Source: Clostridiales bacterium
GTDB taxonomy: Bacteria; Bacillota; Clostridia; Oscillospirales; Oscillospiraceae
Direction: 5' to 3'
DNA length: 19,495 nucleotides
Assembly: GCA_019415645.1 (NCBI GenBank)
Contig: DXYV01000028.1
Location: 1 to 19,495, forward strand
Of this stretch, positions 8,357 through 14,630 are shown in pieces. Every line of letters starts with the position of its first letter. The first letter of the stretch is position 1. The notes beneath the pieces are model-generated. The model did not search any database, was not told where the DNA came from, and saw nothing but the letters and a program-made list of their open reading frames with translations. Made by a program: the position numbers and the translations under genes.

Positions 8357-8904
8357 GTGAGGCTGTGAAAACCAAGAAGAGCACCAATGAAATGGTCCGT
8401 CTTGTCGTCACACTGTTTGCGATTTCCGCCATTTGCGCGTTGCTGCTGGGCATGGTGAATGCCATCACCGTCGACCGTATCGCCCAAGCGCAGCAGGAAA
8501 AGACGGAAGCCGCCATGCGGGAAGTGCTGGCTGCGGACAGCTATGAACCGCTGGTCTACACGGGTTCTGACACCACAGTTGTGGCCGTTTACCAGGCCGG
8601 CGACGCCGGCTATGTGGTGGAGGTGACCCCCTCCGGCTTCGGCGGACTGATCGACATGATGGTGGGTGTGGACAGCGAGGGCGTCTGCACCGGAATTTCG
8701 ATTATTGATATGTCCGAGACCGCCGGCTTGGGTGCCAACGCCTCCAAAGACGAGTTCCGCGCCCAGTTCGTGGGAAAGAGCGGCACTGTGGCCGTCACTA
8801 AGGACGGCGGCGACATCGACGCCCTCACCGGCGCCACCATTACCTCCCGTGCGGTTTCCAACGGCGTAACCTCTGCGCTGGAAGCCGTAGCGGAGCTGGG
8901 TTAA
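8353..8904 (+). CDS. rnfG: Rnf complex subunit RnfG (covalent FMN)
   Basis: RnfG is anchored by one N-terminal membrane helix (about residues 16-36), with an FMN-binding domain on the outer face of the membrane. It passes electrons within the Rnf complex. It has 183 residues. The FMN attachment motif TGAT is at 159-162 (Thr162), within DALTGATITSRAV, and GLGANA (126-131) is also typical of the FMN-binding domain. The ATG overlaps the rnfD stop by 4 bp and has AGGAGGC about 9 bases upstream. Flavinylation of such proteins needs an ApbE-type transferase, which is not in this window. Confidence 0.95.
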   Translation: MSEAVKTKKSTNEMVRLVVTLFAISAICALLLGMVNAITVDRIAQAQQEKTEAAMREVLAADSYEPLVYTGSDTTVVAVYQAGDAGYVVEVTPSGFGGLIDMMVGVDSEGVCTGISIIDMSETAGLGANASKDEFRAQFVGKSGTVAVTKDGGDIDALTGATITSRAVSNGVTSALEAVAELG

Positions 8905-8917
8905 GGAGGGGACTGCC

Positions 8918-9577
8918 ATGAATGTGAAAAAACAACTTCATGATGGCCTGGTTGCGCAGAACCCGGTGCTGGTACAGCTGTTGGGTATGTGCTCTACCAT
9001 GGCGATCACCACCACGCTTTTCAATGGGATTGGCATGGGCTTCTCCGTGCTGATTATCCTGACCTGTTCGAATGTGGTGATCTCTCTGCTGCGTAAGATT
9101 ATCCCCAATGAGATTCGAATCGCCTGTTATGTGGTGGTCATCGCGTCCTTCGTGACCATTGTGGACCTCTGTCTGCAGGCGTTTCTGCCCGATCTGGCCG
9201 AGAGCCTGGGCGTGTTTATCCCGCTGATCGTGGTCAACTGTATCATTTTGGGCCGGGCGGAAGCCTTCGCCTCCAAGAATACGGTGGCTGCCTCCGCGCT
9301 GGACGGCGTGTTCCAGGGCCTGGGCTACACCTGGGTGCTGGTGGTCATGTGTCTGATTCGGGAATTCCTGGGCAACGGCACCATCGCCGGCGGCTTCAGC
9401 TTCCTCAACGACGGCAACGGGATTCGCATCCTTCCCGAGGGCGTCCCGGCGCTGGGCATGATCCTGCCGGTGGGCGGCTTCCTCACCCTGGCCTGCCTGA
9501 TCGCCTTTATGCAGTGGCGCAGCAATAAGGCCAAAGAGTCCAAGAAGGACGAGAAGGCTGAGGAGGTGGCGAAATGA
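8918..9577 (+). CDS. rnfE: Rnf complex membrane subunit RnfE
   Basis: RnfE is an integral membrane subunit homologous to NqrD and structurally paired with RnfA. The 219-residue protein has about six membrane segments. Conserved Cys in LLGMCSTMAITTT and in VNCIILGRAEAFA match the positions that in Rnf/Nqr structures help hold an intramembrane iron-sulfur centre with RnfA. The tail is charged (SNKAKESKKDEKAEE). The start has an AAGGAGGGG site, and the end overlaps rnfA by 4 bp. Confidence 0.95.
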   Translation: MNVKKQLHDGLVAQNPVLVQLLGMCSTMAITTTLFNGIGMGFSVLIILTCSNVVISLLRKIIPNEIRIACYVVVIASFVTIVDLCLQAFLPDLAESLGVFIPLIVVNCIILGRAEAFASKNTVAASALDGVFQGLGYTWVLVVMCLIREFLGNGTIAGGFSFLNDGNGIRILPEGVPALGMILPVGGFLTLACLIAFMQWRSNKAKESKKDEKAEEVAK

Positions 9578-10164
9578 GCGTCGATATCTTCGAGCTGCTG
9601 TCCGTGGCGCTGGGCGCCATTCTGGTCAACAACTTCATTTTCGCTCAGTTCCTCGGTATCTGTCCCTTCATGGGCGTTTCCAAGAGCACCGATACCGCCC
9701 TGGGCATGGGCCTGGCCGTTACCTTCGTTATGGGTCTGGCCTCTGCGGTGTGCTGGCCCATCAATGAGTACCTGCTGGTGCCCTTTGGTCTGGAGTTCAT
9801 GCAGACCATCGCCTACATCCTGGTCATCGCCGCGCTGGTGCAGTTTGTGGAGATGTTCCTGAAAAAGTCGGTCCCGACCCTGTATTCCGCGCTGGGCATC
9901 TATCTGCCCCTGATCACCACCAACTGCGCGGTGCTGGGCGTGGTGTTGCTGAACACCCAGAACAATTACGATTTCATCACCAGCCTGGTGTATGGCGTTA
10001 CTGGTGGCCTGGGCTTCCTGTTGGCGATTTTCCTGTTCGCCAGCGTCCGGGAGCGTCTGGAATTCTCCAAGTGTCCCAAGGCCTTTGAGGGCTTCCCCAT
10101 CGCGCTGGTCACCGCTGGCCTGCTGGCGCTGGCTTTCATGGGCTTCTCCGGCCTGAGTCTCTAA
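9574..10164 (+). CDS. rnfA: Rnf complex membrane subunit RnfA
   Basis: RnfA is an integral membrane subunit homologous to NqrE and RnfE, with inverted topology to RnfE. The 196-residue protein has six predicted membrane helices. It keeps LVNNFIFAQFLGICPFMGVS near the N-terminus and TTNCAVLGVVLLN in the second half, the two cysteine sites expected for the shared iron-sulfur centre. The start overlaps the rnfE stop (ATGA) and is preceded by GAGGAGG. Confidence 0.96.
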   Translation: MSVDIFELLSVALGAILVNNFIFAQFLGICPFMGVSKSTDTALGMGLAVTFVMGLASAVCWPINEYLLVPFGLEFMQTIAYILVIAALVQFVEMFLKKSVPTLYSALGIYLPLITTNCAVLGVVLLNTQNNYDFITSLVYGVTGGLGFLLAIFLFASVRERLEFSKCPKAFEGFPIALVTAGLLALAFMGFSGLSL

Positions 10165-10189
10165 GGATAAGGGGAGGTAAGGGAACAAT

Positions 10190-11011
10190 ATGACTACCAT
10201 TTTGATTTGTGTTGCGATTTTGGGCGTGATGGGCGCGGTATTTGGTTTGGTGCTGGCCGTCGCCTCCAAGGTGTTCCATGTGGAGACCGATCCCCGGGAG
10301 GAGGCCATCGTGGAGTGCCTGCCCGGCGCCAACTGCGGCGGCTGCGGCTTTGCCGGCTGCGGCGGTTATGCGGCGGCTGTGGTGAAGGGCGAGGCGCCTA
10401 CCAACTCCTGCGCTGCCGGCGGTGCGGCCGTGGCGGCGAAGATCGCGGAAATCATGGGTGTGGACGCCGGCGCGGTGGAGCGTTCCGTGGCGCTGGTCCG
10501 GTGCTCCGGCTCTGCGGGGCATGCCCAGAAGAAATACGACTATGTAGGCATGGATGATTGCCAGGCGGCCTCCCTGCTGCTGGGCGGCGGGCCCAATGCC
10601 TGTGCTTACGGCTGCCTGGGGTTCGGCTCCTGCGTCAAGGCCTGCCCCTTTGGGGCCATGTCCATCCAGGACGGCGTGGCTCACGTGGATCATGAACTTT
10701 GTGTAGGATGCATGAAGTGCGCCGAGGCCTGCCCCAAGAATCTGATCATCAAAGTGCCCTATGCCGCCCAGGTGACGGTGCCCTGCAACTCGCAGGAGAA
10801 GGGCGCCGCGCTGCGGAAGTATTGCGACGTGGGCTGTATCGGCTGCAAGATCTGTGAAAAGGCCTGTGAGCACGACGCCATCCATGTGGTGGACAATCTG
10901 GCCCGAATCGACTATACCAAGTGTACCTCCTGCGGACAGTGTGTGGCTAAGTGCCCCCGCCATCTGATTCAGGACGCACGCCTGACGGCTCCGGCCCAGT
11001 CGGCTTCGTGA
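10190..11011 (+). CDS. rnfB: Rnf complex subunit RnfB (ferredoxin-like iron-sulfur protein)
   Basis: RnfB is the entry point for electrons from reduced ferredoxin. The 273-residue protein has one N-terminal membrane helix (about 3-25). A 4Fe-4S site of the RnfB/ASF type follows, with cysteines 43, 49, 52 and 57 in CLPGANCGGCGFAGC. Four clustered ferredoxin-type cysteine sets come next: CLGFGSCVKACP, CVGCMKCAEACP, CIGCKICEKACE and CTSCGQCVAKCP. Several clusters are thus likely, as in clostridial RnfB. It is the last gene of the operon, 25 bp behind rnfA, and a strong hairpin follows 28 bp after the stop. Confidence 0.96.
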   Translation: MTTILICVAILGVMGAVFGLVLAVASKVFHVETDPREEAIVECLPGANCGGCGFAGCGGYAAAVVKGEAPTNSCAAGGAAVAAKIAEIMGVDAGAVERSVALVRCSGSAGHAQKKYDYVGMDDCQAASLLLGGGPNACAYGCLGFGSCVKACPFGAMSIQDGVAHVDHELCVGCMKCAEACPKNLIIKVPYAAQVTVPCNSQEKGAALRKYCDVGCIGCKICEKACEHDAIHVVDNLARIDYTKCTSCGQCVAKCPRHLIQDARLTAPAQSAS

Positions 11012-11038
11012 GCTGAAGCAAACATTCAAACGAAAAAC

Positions 11039-11089
11039 AACGCCCCGGTGTGCCGCTTACAGAAGCGACACACCGGGGCGTTTATTTTT
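11039..11089 (+). terminator. rnf operon terminator
   Basis: A near-perfect hairpin runs from AACGCCCCGGTGTG (11039-11052) to CACACCGGGGCGTT (11069-11082). An inner CGCTT/AAGCG stem lies inside it, and the T-rich tail TTTATTTTT follows. Confidence 0.93.
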
Positions 11090-11134
11090 GGAAAGATCAG
11101 CTGCATGTTACGAAAGAAATTTCCGGAAGAATAG

Positions 11135-11416
11135 AGAGACAACCTGTACCCGCTGACCGGCCCCAGATATTATGCGGCTCAGTTCTTTGTGGACAGCTTT
11201 GGCTGTCTGGGCGGGCTGAAGATCAACTACAAGATGGAGGTCGTAGACCAGGAGCTGGACCCCATCCCCGGCCTGTATGGCGTGGGGTCCGAGGTCAACT
11301 GCCTGTACGCGGGGACCTATCCCGGCAAGCTGTCCGGCAATACCTCCGGGTTTGCCTACAATTCCGGAATCCTGGCTGCGGAGCACGCTGCGGAGTATCT
11401 GGCAGGCCAGTGCTGA
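11135..11416 (+). pseudogene. C-terminal fragment of a fumarate-reductase-like flavoprotein
   Basis: An open stretch of about 93 codons with no usable start reads NLYPLTGPRYYAAQFF, then FGCLGGLKINYKMEV, IPGLYGVGSEV, TYPGKLSGN and TSGFAYNSGILAAEHAAEYL before its stop. This is the typical C-terminal end of FAD-dependent fumarate-reductase/urocanate-reductase-type proteins: the capping/FAD-domain return with the GLY.xG and TSGFAYNSG motifs. The N-terminal FAD-binding domain is absent and an in-frame TAG lies at 11132-11134. No promoter or ribosome site was seen. It starts only ~45 bp after the rnf terminator, so it is most likely a deletion remnant of a gene that once followed rnf. Confidence 0.8.
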
Positions 11417-11438
11417 GGCGGATTCGCATAAGACAAAA

Positions 11439-11475
11439 CCTGTGGGCGCCCACTTTCTAAGTGGGCGCCCACAGG
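11439..11475 (-). terminator. Terminator hairpin downstream of ogt
   Basis: A perfect 15-bp stem (11439-11453 with 11461-11475) has a 7-base loop. On the minus strand it is followed by TTTTGTCTT, which fits termination of ogt. It may also stop read-through from the plus strand. Confidence 0.8.
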
Positions 11476-11508
11476 CGTTTGCAGAGCCGGGAAAAAGCGC
11501 AGCTCGGG

Positions 11509-12003
11509 TCACCGGGCGCCTTCCAGCGTGAGCAGGCGGAGCTTTCGGTCCAGCCCGCCGGCATAGCCGGTCAAGCTGCCCTGACTTCCCGCCACCCGGT
11601 GGCAAGGAATGAGAATGGAGATGGGGTTGTGCCCCACCGCACCGCCCACCGCCCGCGCGGATACGGTGTTCAGTCCCCGCACCTGAGCAAGCTGAGAGGC
11701 GATTTGACCGTAAGTCATCACGGCCCCGTAGGGGATCTGACGCAAAACCGCCCAGACAGCCAGACGGAAGGGCGTGCCATGGGGGCGGAGGGGCGGCAGG
11801 CACTCCGGCGCTTCCCCGGCAAAATAGCGGTCCAGCCACAGCTCGGTCTGCGCCAGGATGGGGAGGCGTTCCGCCCGGTGCTCCGGGTCCAGGGTAGAGG
11901 CAAAATAGGTCTGCCCTTCAAACCACAGCCCGGTCAGACATTCTCCATCGCAGGCCAGCAGGATATTCCCCAGAGGCGAACGGTATGTATCCGTATATTG
12001 CAT
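11509..12003 (-). CDS. ogt: Methylated-DNA--protein-cysteine methyltransferase
   Basis: A suicide repair protein that moves methyl groups from O6-methylguanine or O4-methylthymine to its own cysteine. The 164-residue protein has the poorly conserved N-terminal domain (1-75) and the DNA-binding/active-site domain (76-164). The latter holds GTPFRLAVWAVLRQIPYG, TYGQIA, the arginine-finger region SARAVGGAVGHNP, the acceptor Cys134 in PCHRV, and GYAGGLDRK. There is no Ada-type activator domain, and the length is typical of Ogt. The ATG at 12001-12003 has only a weak purine-rich site upstream; no other in-frame start precedes a stop. It is a single gene with its own promoter and terminator. Confidence 0.95.
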   Translation of the reverse strand: MQYTDTYRSPLGNILLACDGECLTGLWFEGQTYFASTLDPEHRAERLPILAQTELWLDRYFAGEAPECLPPLRPHGTPFRLAVWAVLRQIPYGAVMTYGQIASQLAQVRGLNTVSARAVGGAVGHNPISILIPCHRVAGSQGSLTGYAGGLDRKLRLLTLEGAR

Positions 12004-12044
12004 CTTCTTTACGCCATCCTTTCATTCGTATCGCAGTATTTTTT

Positions 12045-12073
12045 AGTATAGCACAAAAGAGAACCCATGTCAG
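12045..12073 (-). promoter_or_regulatory. Promoter of ogt
   Basis: A minus-strand CTGACA (12068-12073) is separated by 17 bases from TATACT (12045-12050). A TG one base ahead of the -10 makes it an extended -10 promoter. Confidence 0.8.
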
Positions 12074-12142
12074 CAAAAATGGCCGAGCCGTCTGAGGGAA
12101 AAGAGACGGGGATGTCCCGGCTGTCAGGACTGGCACGCTCCG

Positions 12143-12179
12143 CATACGATAACACGGGGCACATAGCCCCGAGAGGAGG
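12143..12179 (+). promoter_or_regulatory. Leader of the vWA gene: possible sporulation-type -10, hairpin and ribosome site
   Basis: CATACGATA (12143-12151) fits the -10 of sigma-E/sigma-K promoters (CATAnnnTA), but I cannot point to a convincing -35, so this is tentative. A 6-bp hairpin, CGGGGC-ACATA-GCCCCG (12155-12171), ends 2 bases before the AGGAGG ribosome site (12174-12179). It could protect the transcript end or affect translation. I saw no good sigma-A promoter here. Confidence 0.4.
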
Positions 12180-12187
12180 CCATGCAA

Positions 12188-13570
12188 ATGGGTATTACAA
12201 ATGCGAACAAGGTCCTCAACATGGACCGAATCGACTGCGATGGGATGCTGCGTGTGACGCTCGCCCTGACGGCGGCTCCGGACATCCTCAGCAACCCGAC
12301 GGACATCGTACTGGTTTTGGATCGCTCGGGCAGTATGAGTGGGGGTGCGCTGGCCAATCTGAAGCTCGGAGCGAACACCTTTATTGACATCATCGAGGAA
12401 GCTACCGACGGAACGCTGGATGGCCAGATTGGTTCCGGCAGCCGAATTGGAATCGTCAGCTTTGCCGATACGGCTACGGCGGATACGCAGCTGATCACGT
12501 CGGTAGCTACCCTGAAAAGCGCTGTGGCCGCGTTGACCGCTGACGGAAGCACCAACCATGCAGACGCGTTTGCCAAAGCCACACAGCTGTTTGATCCTGC
12601 TTCCAGTAACGCAAAGGTCATCGTGATGTTTACGGACGGCAACACCACGGCCGGTGTGCCGCCCGCACCGGTGGCCGCCGCCGCCCGCGCTCAGGGAATC
12701 ATCATCTACGCCATCGGCCTGGTGGGCGCCGACGGTGTGGACGTCAGCGCCCTGAACGAGTGGGCGACTGACCCGGACGCTACCCATGTGGCGGTCACCC
12801 CGGACGCAGCGGAGCTGGAACAGCTGTTTGCGGACCTGGCCGCCAATATTTCTAAGCCGGGTGCTACCAATATTGTGCTCAATGAGATCGTCCAGGCGGA
12901 TTTTGTCATCACCAGTATCCTGCCGCCCACAAAGGGAACCGCGACCATGCTCGATTCCCGTTCGCTCCGGTGGAACATTCCGGAGCTGGGCGTGACCACC
13001 AACGAAAGCGCGGTCCTGGAATTCTTGATTCAGCACGTGGGTCAGACGCCGGGCACCAAACTGGTCAATCAGTCCATCACTTATACCGATACGGAGGGGA
13101 ATGTGGCCACCTTCCCGGCGCCTACGGTCGCCGTGGAATGCGATGTGGTCGTGTACCCGGAGGAATGTCCGATCCCAGTGGATCTGGCCGTGGGGGGCTG
13201 TTCGGATTCGGTCGTGGTGGACCTGGGGGATGTTGCGTTGGAGTCGCTGGGCCGGATCATTCAGCTGGATGTGTCCCTGAAAAATGTCTGCCCTGGCAAG
13301 CGGGTAGCGCTGGCCGCCATTCTGACCGAAGTAGATGCCCAGGGGACAGAATATCCGCGCGGCATGAAGACCGTGACGATTCCGGCCCACTATTCGTCTA
13401 CCTGCCGGGATGTGCAGGTCAAGTGCTTGAAATTTGTGGTGCCGGAGGATCTGGATGTGTCCGGCGGATCGCCCCAGGCCACGTGCAACCAGCGCAATTT
13501 TAAGGCCCGCTTTATTGCGCATAACATTGATACCGACTATCGCTGCTGCCAATATGTGGTAACGCTCTGA
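12188..13570 (+). CDS. von Willebrand factor A domain protein with cysteine-rich C-terminus
   Basis: A 460-residue protein of unknown role. Residues ~39-222 form a vWA domain with a complete metal site: DRSGS (Asp45, Ser47, Ser49), a Thr near 122 in DGSTNHAD, and TDGN (Asp150). Residues ~226-318 look like a beta-sandwich repeat of the DUF11/surface-protein kind. Residues ~320-460 are a cysteine-rich module (C318, C327, C338, C368, C406, C413, C433, C453, C454) with KNVCPGKRVALAAILTEVD and RGMKTVTIPAH. There is no signal peptide, membrane helix or sorting motif. I chose the ATG at 12188 because AGGAGG lies 8 bases upstream; the ATG at 12182 is only 2 bases from it. Intracellular, spore-coat or holin-released roles are all possible; none is shown by the sequence. 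Confidence 0.88.
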   Translation: MGITNANKVLNMDRIDCDGMLRVTLALTAAPDILSNPTDIVLVLDRSGSMSGGALANLKLGANTFIDIIEEATDGTLDGQIGSGSRIGIVSFADTATADTQLITSVATLKSAVAALTADGSTNHADAFAKATQLFDPASSNAKVIVMFTDGNTTAGVPPAPVAAAARAQGIIIYAIGLVGADGVDVSALNEWATDPDATHVAVTPDAAELEQLFADLAANISKPGATNIVLNEIVQADFVITSILPPTKGTATMLDSRSLRWNIPELGVTTNESAVLEFLIQHVGQTPGTKLVNQSITYTDTEGNVATFPAPTVAVECDVVVYPEECPIPVDLAVGGCSDSVVVDLGDVALESLGRIIQLDVSLKNVCPGKRVALAAILTEVDAQGTEYPRGMKTVTIPAHYSSTCRDVQVKCLKFVVPEDLDVSGGSPQATCNQRNFKARFIAHNIDTDYRCCQYVVTL

Positions 13571-13582
13571 CCGGCGTGCCGC

Positions 13583-13613
13583 TGTACCCGCCGCACTTAT
13601 GGCGGCGGGTACA
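13583..13613 (+). terminator. Hairpin after the vWA gene
   Basis: A 12-bp perfect stem, TGTACCCGCCGC (13583-13594) with its complement at 13602-13613, lies 13 bases after the vWA stop. It lacks a T-run, so termination is likely but not certain. Confidence 0.55.
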
Positions 13614-13665
13614 TAGTGATCAAACTTGTTTGCCCGTTTGCCGGTGGTCTCACAGCATCGAAACA

Positions 13666-13690
13666 GGGCCCGGGAGAATACCCCGGGACC
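13666..13690 (-). terminator. Hairpin after the phage-derived lysis cassette
   Basis: A GC-rich inverted repeat (13666-13674 with 13682-13690, one mismatch) lies just beyond the last minus-strand cassette gene and is followed on that strand by TGTTTCG. It is a probable terminator, without a clean T-run. Confidence 0.5.
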
Positions 13691-13693
13691 TTG

Positions 13694-14011
13694 TTATACC
13701 TTCGCCACCTGATTGGCGGCTTGGCGCTGGAGGAAATCGGTATATTGTTCCTGTGCCTCCTTGGCCGCCTCCATGGCCTCCTCCACGTCGCCGTTGGTGT
13801 GCATCCCGGTCAGCTTCTTGGCCGTGACCAGCGCCAGGGCACAGTTAGCCGCCATCAGGTCCATGGACAGCCGGCTCTCCTCCGCCCTGCGGGCGGCCCG
13901 GCGCTCGGCGCGTTCCCGCTCCCGCCGGACCTGGCGGCGATCCCAGGCGGCCGCCGCTTCAATGATGGCCACCAGAACGGCCGCCAATCCTGCAATCACC
14001 GCTTCACCCAC
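13694..14011 (-). CDS. Small phage-type membrane protein with charged coiled-coil tail
   Basis: A 105-residue protein of unknown function. An N-terminal hydrophobic segment (about 3-21) is followed by a strongly basic, Arg/Glu-rich helical stretch (RRQVRRERERAERRAARRAEE) and a second helical part ending QRQAANQVAKV. The start is GTG at 14009-14011, chosen because AAGGAGGG (14018-14025) lies 6 bases upstream; the gap to the holin stop is 2 bp. Its position directly after the holin suggests an accessory lysis or membrane-anchoring role (antiholin-like or spanin-like), which is inference. The second half holds no recognisable motif. Confidence 0.75.
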   Translation of the reverse strand: MGEAVIAGLAAVLVAIIEAAAAWDRRQVRRERERAERRAARRAEESRLSMDLMAANCALALVTAKKLTGMHTNGDVEEAMEAAKEAQEQYTDFLQRQAANQVAKV

Positions 14012-14013
14012 CG

Positions 14014-14292
14014 TCAGCCCTCCTTGGTTCCGCTCAGCTGCTTATATACCTGATTGATGCCCGTGGCGGCCAGGCCGGACACGATCCCCACCGCCACTGC
14101 GGTCAGATAGTCCGCGGCCGGGAAATCCGGCATGACCAGCATCCCCACCACGCCCAGCACGCCGCCGGCCGCGCCGACGATCACCGGGATGTACTTGTTG
14201 TCCAGGCCGGTCACCTTGACCGCCTGGCCCACCAGGAAGCAGATCACCGTAATGACCGCCACTCCGGTAATGCCCAAAGAAGATAGATCCAT
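14014..14292 (-). CDS. Phage holin (Hol44/holin 5 type)
   Basis: A 92-residue membrane protein expected to form lesions in the cytoplasmic membrane and release the endolysin. It has three hydrophobic segments (about 8-26, 33-53 and 62-83) and motifs I associate with the Hol44/Phage_holin_5 family: LGITGVAVITVICFLVGQAVK, GLDNKYIPVIVG, MPDFPAADYLTAVAVG and SGLAATGINQVYKQL. The ATG at 14290-14292 follows AAAGGAG 6 bases upstream. A GGCGGC-AAAAA-GCCGCC hairpin (14309-14325) stands immediately before this ribosome site and could gate translation. It lies between the lysin and the small membrane protein, a normal lysis-module place. Confidence 0.88.
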   Translation of the reverse strand: MDLSSLGITGVAVITVICFLVGQAVKVTGLDNKYIPVIVGAAGGVLGVVGMLVMPDFPAADYLTAVAVGIVSGLAATGINQVYKQLSGTKEG

Positions 14293-14334
14293 GTTGTGCT
14301 CCTTTCCAGGCGGCAAAAAGCCGCCCTATCGTAC

Positions 14335-14362
14335 TTGACAAGGCGGCCTGGTCTGCTATAAT
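14335..14362 (+). promoter_or_regulatory. Consensus sigma-A promoter pointing into the lysin-holin gap
   Basis: A perfect TTGACA (14335-14340) and perfect TATAAT (14357-14362) are separated by 16 bases on the plus strand, opposite to the neighbouring genes. The predicted start is near 14369. There is no conventional plus-strand gene behind it, so it should make an antisense or regulatory RNA. Confidence 0.88.
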
Positions 14363-14374
14363 GAAGATAGAGAG

Positions 14375-14397
14375 GGCGCTGCGACAAGCGGTTAGCC
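14375..14397 (+). repeat. Inverted repeat, left copy (pairs with 14539-14567)
   Basis: GGCGCTGC, ACAAG and GCGGTTAGCC occur in order here, and in the same order on the minus strand from 14567 down to 14539, where 6 extra bases separate the last two blocks. Each copy begins within about 6 bases of a predicted transcript start. Confidence 0.85.
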
Positions 14398-14418
14398 CGG
14401 TAAGTTAGTTAAATAAGC

Positions 14419-14465
14419 AAACGCCTATGAAACCGTCACCGGCCAGGGTGGCGGTTTCTGCGTTT
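14419..14465. terminator. Central hairpin between convergent promoters
   Basis: The outer stem is AAACGC/GCGTTT (14419-14424 with 14460-14465). After a 4-base/1-base bulge comes a 12-bp stem (14429-14440 with 14447-14458, one G-T wobble) closed by GGCCAG. On the minus strand GCTTATTT follows, which suits termination; on the plus strand no T-run follows. It contains the last codons and stop of the 25-codon ORF. Confidence 0.7.
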
Positions 14466-14513
14466 CACAATGATCGTAACGGTGAACCGTCCGATATGTA
14501 ATGTGATGCGCAT
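14436..14513 (-). CDS. 25-residue basic peptide, candidate type I toxin or leader peptide
   Basis: A short ORF too small for normal gene finding. The peptide begins MRITLHIGRFTVTIIVKRR and ends NRHPGR. Its first 16 residues alternate hydrophobic and polar, like a beta strand. The tail is strongly basic. Support for reality: the ribosome site AGGGGGTGAGG lies just upstream, its own TTGACA/TAGGAT promoter lies ~60 bp upstream, and a terminator hairpin overlaps its 3' end. It lacks the long hydrophobic helix of most type I toxins, so a toxin label is only a hypothesis. It could also be a leader peptide or a short phage protein. I do not recognise a named family. Confidence 0.6.
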   Translation of the reverse strand: MRITLHIGRFTVTIIVKRRNRHPGR

Positions 14514-14538
14514 GGCCTCACCCCCTCTCCGGGGATGT

Positions 14539-14567
14539 GGCTAACCGCCTGCCTCTTGTGCAGCGCC
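14539..14567 (-). repeat. Inverted repeat, right copy (pairs with 14375-14397)
   Basis: On the minus strand it reads GGCGCTGC-ACAAG-AGGCAG-GCGGTTAGCC. It begins exactly where transcription from the minus promoter is predicted to start. Full-length opposite-end pairing within one transcript would give about 22 bp. Confidence 0.85.
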
Positions 14568-14573
14568 GCTGCT

Positions 14574-14603
14574 ATCCTATCACAGTGCGCCGCATTTTGT
14601 CAA
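14574..14603 (-). promoter_or_regulatory. Promoter of the 25-codon ORF
   Basis: A minus-strand TTGACA (14598-14603) is separated by 18 bases from TAGGAT (14574-14579). The predicted start is near 14567, about 55 nt before the ORF start codon. It faces the promoter at 14335-14362. Confidence 0.75.
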
Positions 14604-14630
14604 TCTGCCGCCCCGACCGGACGGCTATTT

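Larger units (their letters stand above)
14369..14466 (+). ncRNA. Putative antisense/regulatory RNA
   Basis: A transcript from the consensus promoter is expected to start near 14369 and reach the central hairpin that ends at 14465. It would carry the repeat GGCGCTGC..ACAAG..CGGTTAGCC near its 5' end and be complementary to the 3' part of the 25-codon ORF transcript made from the opposite strand. No plus-strand ORF has a ribosome site. The 3' end is uncertain because no T-run follows the hairpin on this strand; the RNA may run further and cover the whole opposite ORF. Confidence 0.55.

Noticed and set aside
11918..13552. Long minus-strand open frame opposite the vWA gene
   Set aside because: It is a mirror of the vWA coding sequence. 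The predicted protein has no family features, and it would overlap the ogt start and promoter.
14309..14325. GGCGGC-AAAAA-GCCGCC as a terminator
   Set aside because: Its A/T run is in the loop rather than after the stem, so it is listed only as possible translational control.
14427..14501. 24-codon plus-strand ORF overlapping the small minus-strand ORF
   Set aside because: It starts inside the central hairpin, has no ribosome site, and is probably open by chance.
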